Assembly: GCA_945862475.1 (NCBI GenBank)
Contig: CAMAYW010000186.1
Span: 1 to 5,576 of the forward strand
Length of the DNA stretch: 5,576 nucleotides
Direction: 5' to 3'
Source of the DNA: Bacteriovorax stolpii
GTDB lineage: Bacteria; Bdellovibrionota; Bacteriovoracia; Bacteriovoracales; Bacteriovoracaceae
This document shows positions 4,321-5,576 of this stretch, piece by piece (position 1 is the stretch's first letter; each line of letters opens with the position of its first letter). The notes beneath the pieces are model-generated. The model was not told the DNA's origin. It saw nothing but the letters and a program-made list of their open reading frames with translations, and did no database searches. A program made the position numbers and the translations under genes.

Positions 4321-5576
4321 ATGAATTTTCAAATTGGCGTCGCTAAAAGGGACATCACGTGCTTTGTGCCTGGTATTGGCATGATGGGCTACGGTCAACA
4401 CCATAACACAGTCAAAGAAATAGCAACTCCTCTTTGGGCGAGAGCACTCTTTTTGAAAAGTGCTACAACTCCCTTTATTATCGTTCACCTTGAGCAGGCC
4501 TTCGTCACCCTAGCAATTAAAGAAGAAGTTCTAAACAGACTAAACTCTCTTTTTCCTGACTGGGGAATTGGTTTAGATAATCTTGTTATTACTGCTCAAC
4601 ACACTCACTCTGCACCGGGAGGGTATAGCCACTATCCCTTTTATAATTTCACGATACCTGGTTTTCAAAAAAATGTTTTTGAAAAAATTGTAAGCTCCAT
4701 AATAGAGGCAATAAAAGAGGCTTCTGAAAAACTTCAACACACAACTCTACACTGGGGAAAAAAAGAAATAGAACAAAATAAGGAAGTGGCGTTCAATCGA
4801 TCCATTTCCGCTCATGCTCTAAATCCTGAGGCAAAACACAGCACCGTCGAAGAAAAACATCTAGCAGTTGATAGAACGATGGAAGGCATGTCCTTTATCA
4901 ATCAAGAGGGTCAATGTGTTGCCTTTCTAAATTGGTTTGGAGTTCATTGCACGAGTGTATCAAGTTTTAATAATAGAATTCACCATGATAATAAAGGTGT
5001 CGCGGCGGAACTTTATGAAAAGAATCACCCTGGAGTGATGGCCTTCTTTTTCCAATCTTCTGCGGGAGATGTTTCTCCAAATTTTATTTGGGATAAAAAA
5101 ACGAAACTCATGCGTGGGAAATTTAAAGATCAATATGAAAACGCTTCTTTCAATGGAGAAATCCAATTTCGAGAAGCTGAAAAAATACAATTCTCAAAAA
5201 AAATTAATGAAGACATTATTTTTGTTCATACATTTTTTGATATGTCTCTAGAGGTATGTCCTCCTGCCCATGGTGTGGCCTTCTTTCGTGGAACTGACGA
5301 AGGTCCTGGAGTTCCAAAAGCAGTTGGCGACGTCGTAAGCCTTATTTCGAAAATGGTTAAAAAGTATCATTTGTTAAAGGAACCAGATTATTACAAAGAT
5401 TTTTATGAAGCCCAGGGAAGAAAAGATATTATTCTAGATCATCGAAACGGATCCTTTCTTGGAATCCCCCTAAAATTTTGGAAAAAGCTCCCTCCATTAC
5501 CTGAGCCATCAATAGAAGCCTTTAGAAAAACTGCGAAGTCTAATGCACTTGAAACTCTTCCATGGGTTCCACCGAT
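4321..5576 (+). CDS. Neutral/alkaline ceramidase family protein (partial, C-terminus beyond the window)
   Basis: Zinc-dependent amidase family that splits ceramide into sphingoid base and fatty acid. Open for 418 codons to the window edge; known bacterial members have about 640-670 residues. Family landmarks appear in order: IGVAKRDIT (5-13), MMGYG (21-25), AQHTHSAPGGYSHY (92-105) with the metal/catalytic His94 and His96, FNRS (158-161), NWFGVHCTS (204-212) with Ser212 aligning with the catalytic Ser274 of the Pseudomonas aeruginosa enzyme, DNKG (223-226), QSSAGDVSPN (245-254), and CPPAHG...GTDEGPG (313-330). The Glu and Tyr zinc ligands of the family lie further on, outside the window. The protein starts right at the conserved first strand with no signal peptide, and a stop at 4282-4284 with no start codon after it rules out an upstream extension. 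No Shine-Dalgarno is seen. The family is secure; activity on ceramide itself is inferred. The gene is divergent from the hydrolase gene, 114 bases apart. Confidence 0.93.
   Translation, partial: MNFQIGVAKRDITCFVPGIGMMGYGQHHNTVKEIATPLWARALFLKSATTPFIIVHLEQAFVTLAIKEEVLNRLNSLFPDWGIGLDNLVITAQHTHSAPGGYSHYPFYNFTIPGFQKNVFEKIVSSIIEAIKEASEKLQHTTLHWGKKEIEQNKEVAFNRSISAHALNPEAKHSTVEEKHLAVDRTMEGMSFINQEGQCVAFLNWFGVHCTSVSSFNNRIHHDNKGVAAELYEKNHPGVMAFFFQSSAGDVSPNFIWDKKTKLMRGKFKDQYENASFNGEIQFREAEKIQFSKKINEDIIFVHTFFDMSLEVCPPAHGVAFFRGTDEGPGVPKAVGDVVSLISKMVKKYHLLKEPDYYKDFYEAQGRKDIILDHRNGSFLGIPLKFWKKLPPLPEPSIEAFRKTAKSNALETLPWVPP

Noticed and set aside
4960..5251. Short open frames on both strands (4960-5190 minus, 5069-5251 plus) inside the ceramidase gene
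   Set aside because: The ceramidase frame carries conserved motifs through this stretch, so these are chance frames in A+T-rich DNA.

Overview
The window is A+T-rich DNA from a Gram-negative bacterium: a TolC-type outer-membrane protein and an RND inner-membrane pump are encoded together, and one protein is a secreted pre-pro-protease. The combination of a secreted Lys-C-like protease, a ceramidase and many orphan hydrolases would fit the Bdellovibrionota/Bacteriovorax type of predatory bacteria. That is an inference from gene style; the window holds no phylogenetic marker. All but 331 bases (1830-2046, 3298-3339, 4207-4320) lie inside five genes. No tRNA, rRNA, CRISPR or mobile element was seen.

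Layout. (1) 1-1829, minus strand: an efflux operon with an outer-membrane factor first (588-1829), overlapping by ATGA with an RND permease (591-1, cut by the window edge). (2) 1830-2046: a 217-base divergent control region with a good sigma70-type promoter for the efflux operon, a perfect TATAAT for the protease, and a leader stem-loop just before a strong ribosome binding site. (3) 2047-3297, plus strand: a complete lysyl endopeptidase precursor of the Achromobacter protease I type, closed by a textbook intrinsic terminator (3304-3330). (4) 3340-4206, minus strand: an unclassified alpha/beta hydrolase with a proline-rich N-terminal tail, convergent with the protease. (5) 4207-4320: a 114-base divergent region with a T9 tract and candidate promoters so close to both start codons that the mRNAs may be leaderless. 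(6) 4321 to the right edge, plus strand: a neutral/alkaline-ceramidase family amidase with its catalytic core visible and its C-terminus cut off.

How they fit together. The efflux pair would form part of a tripartite pump whose adaptor is not in view. The protease is exported and probably activates itself by cutting after Lys166. The hydrolase and ceramidase are divergently transcribed, both lack a signal peptide and both look like hydrolases that could act on lipid-like substrates. A shared intracellular lipid-turnover role is possible but unproven. The least explained items are the hydrolase and the signal-less ceramidase with their shared compact promoter region.
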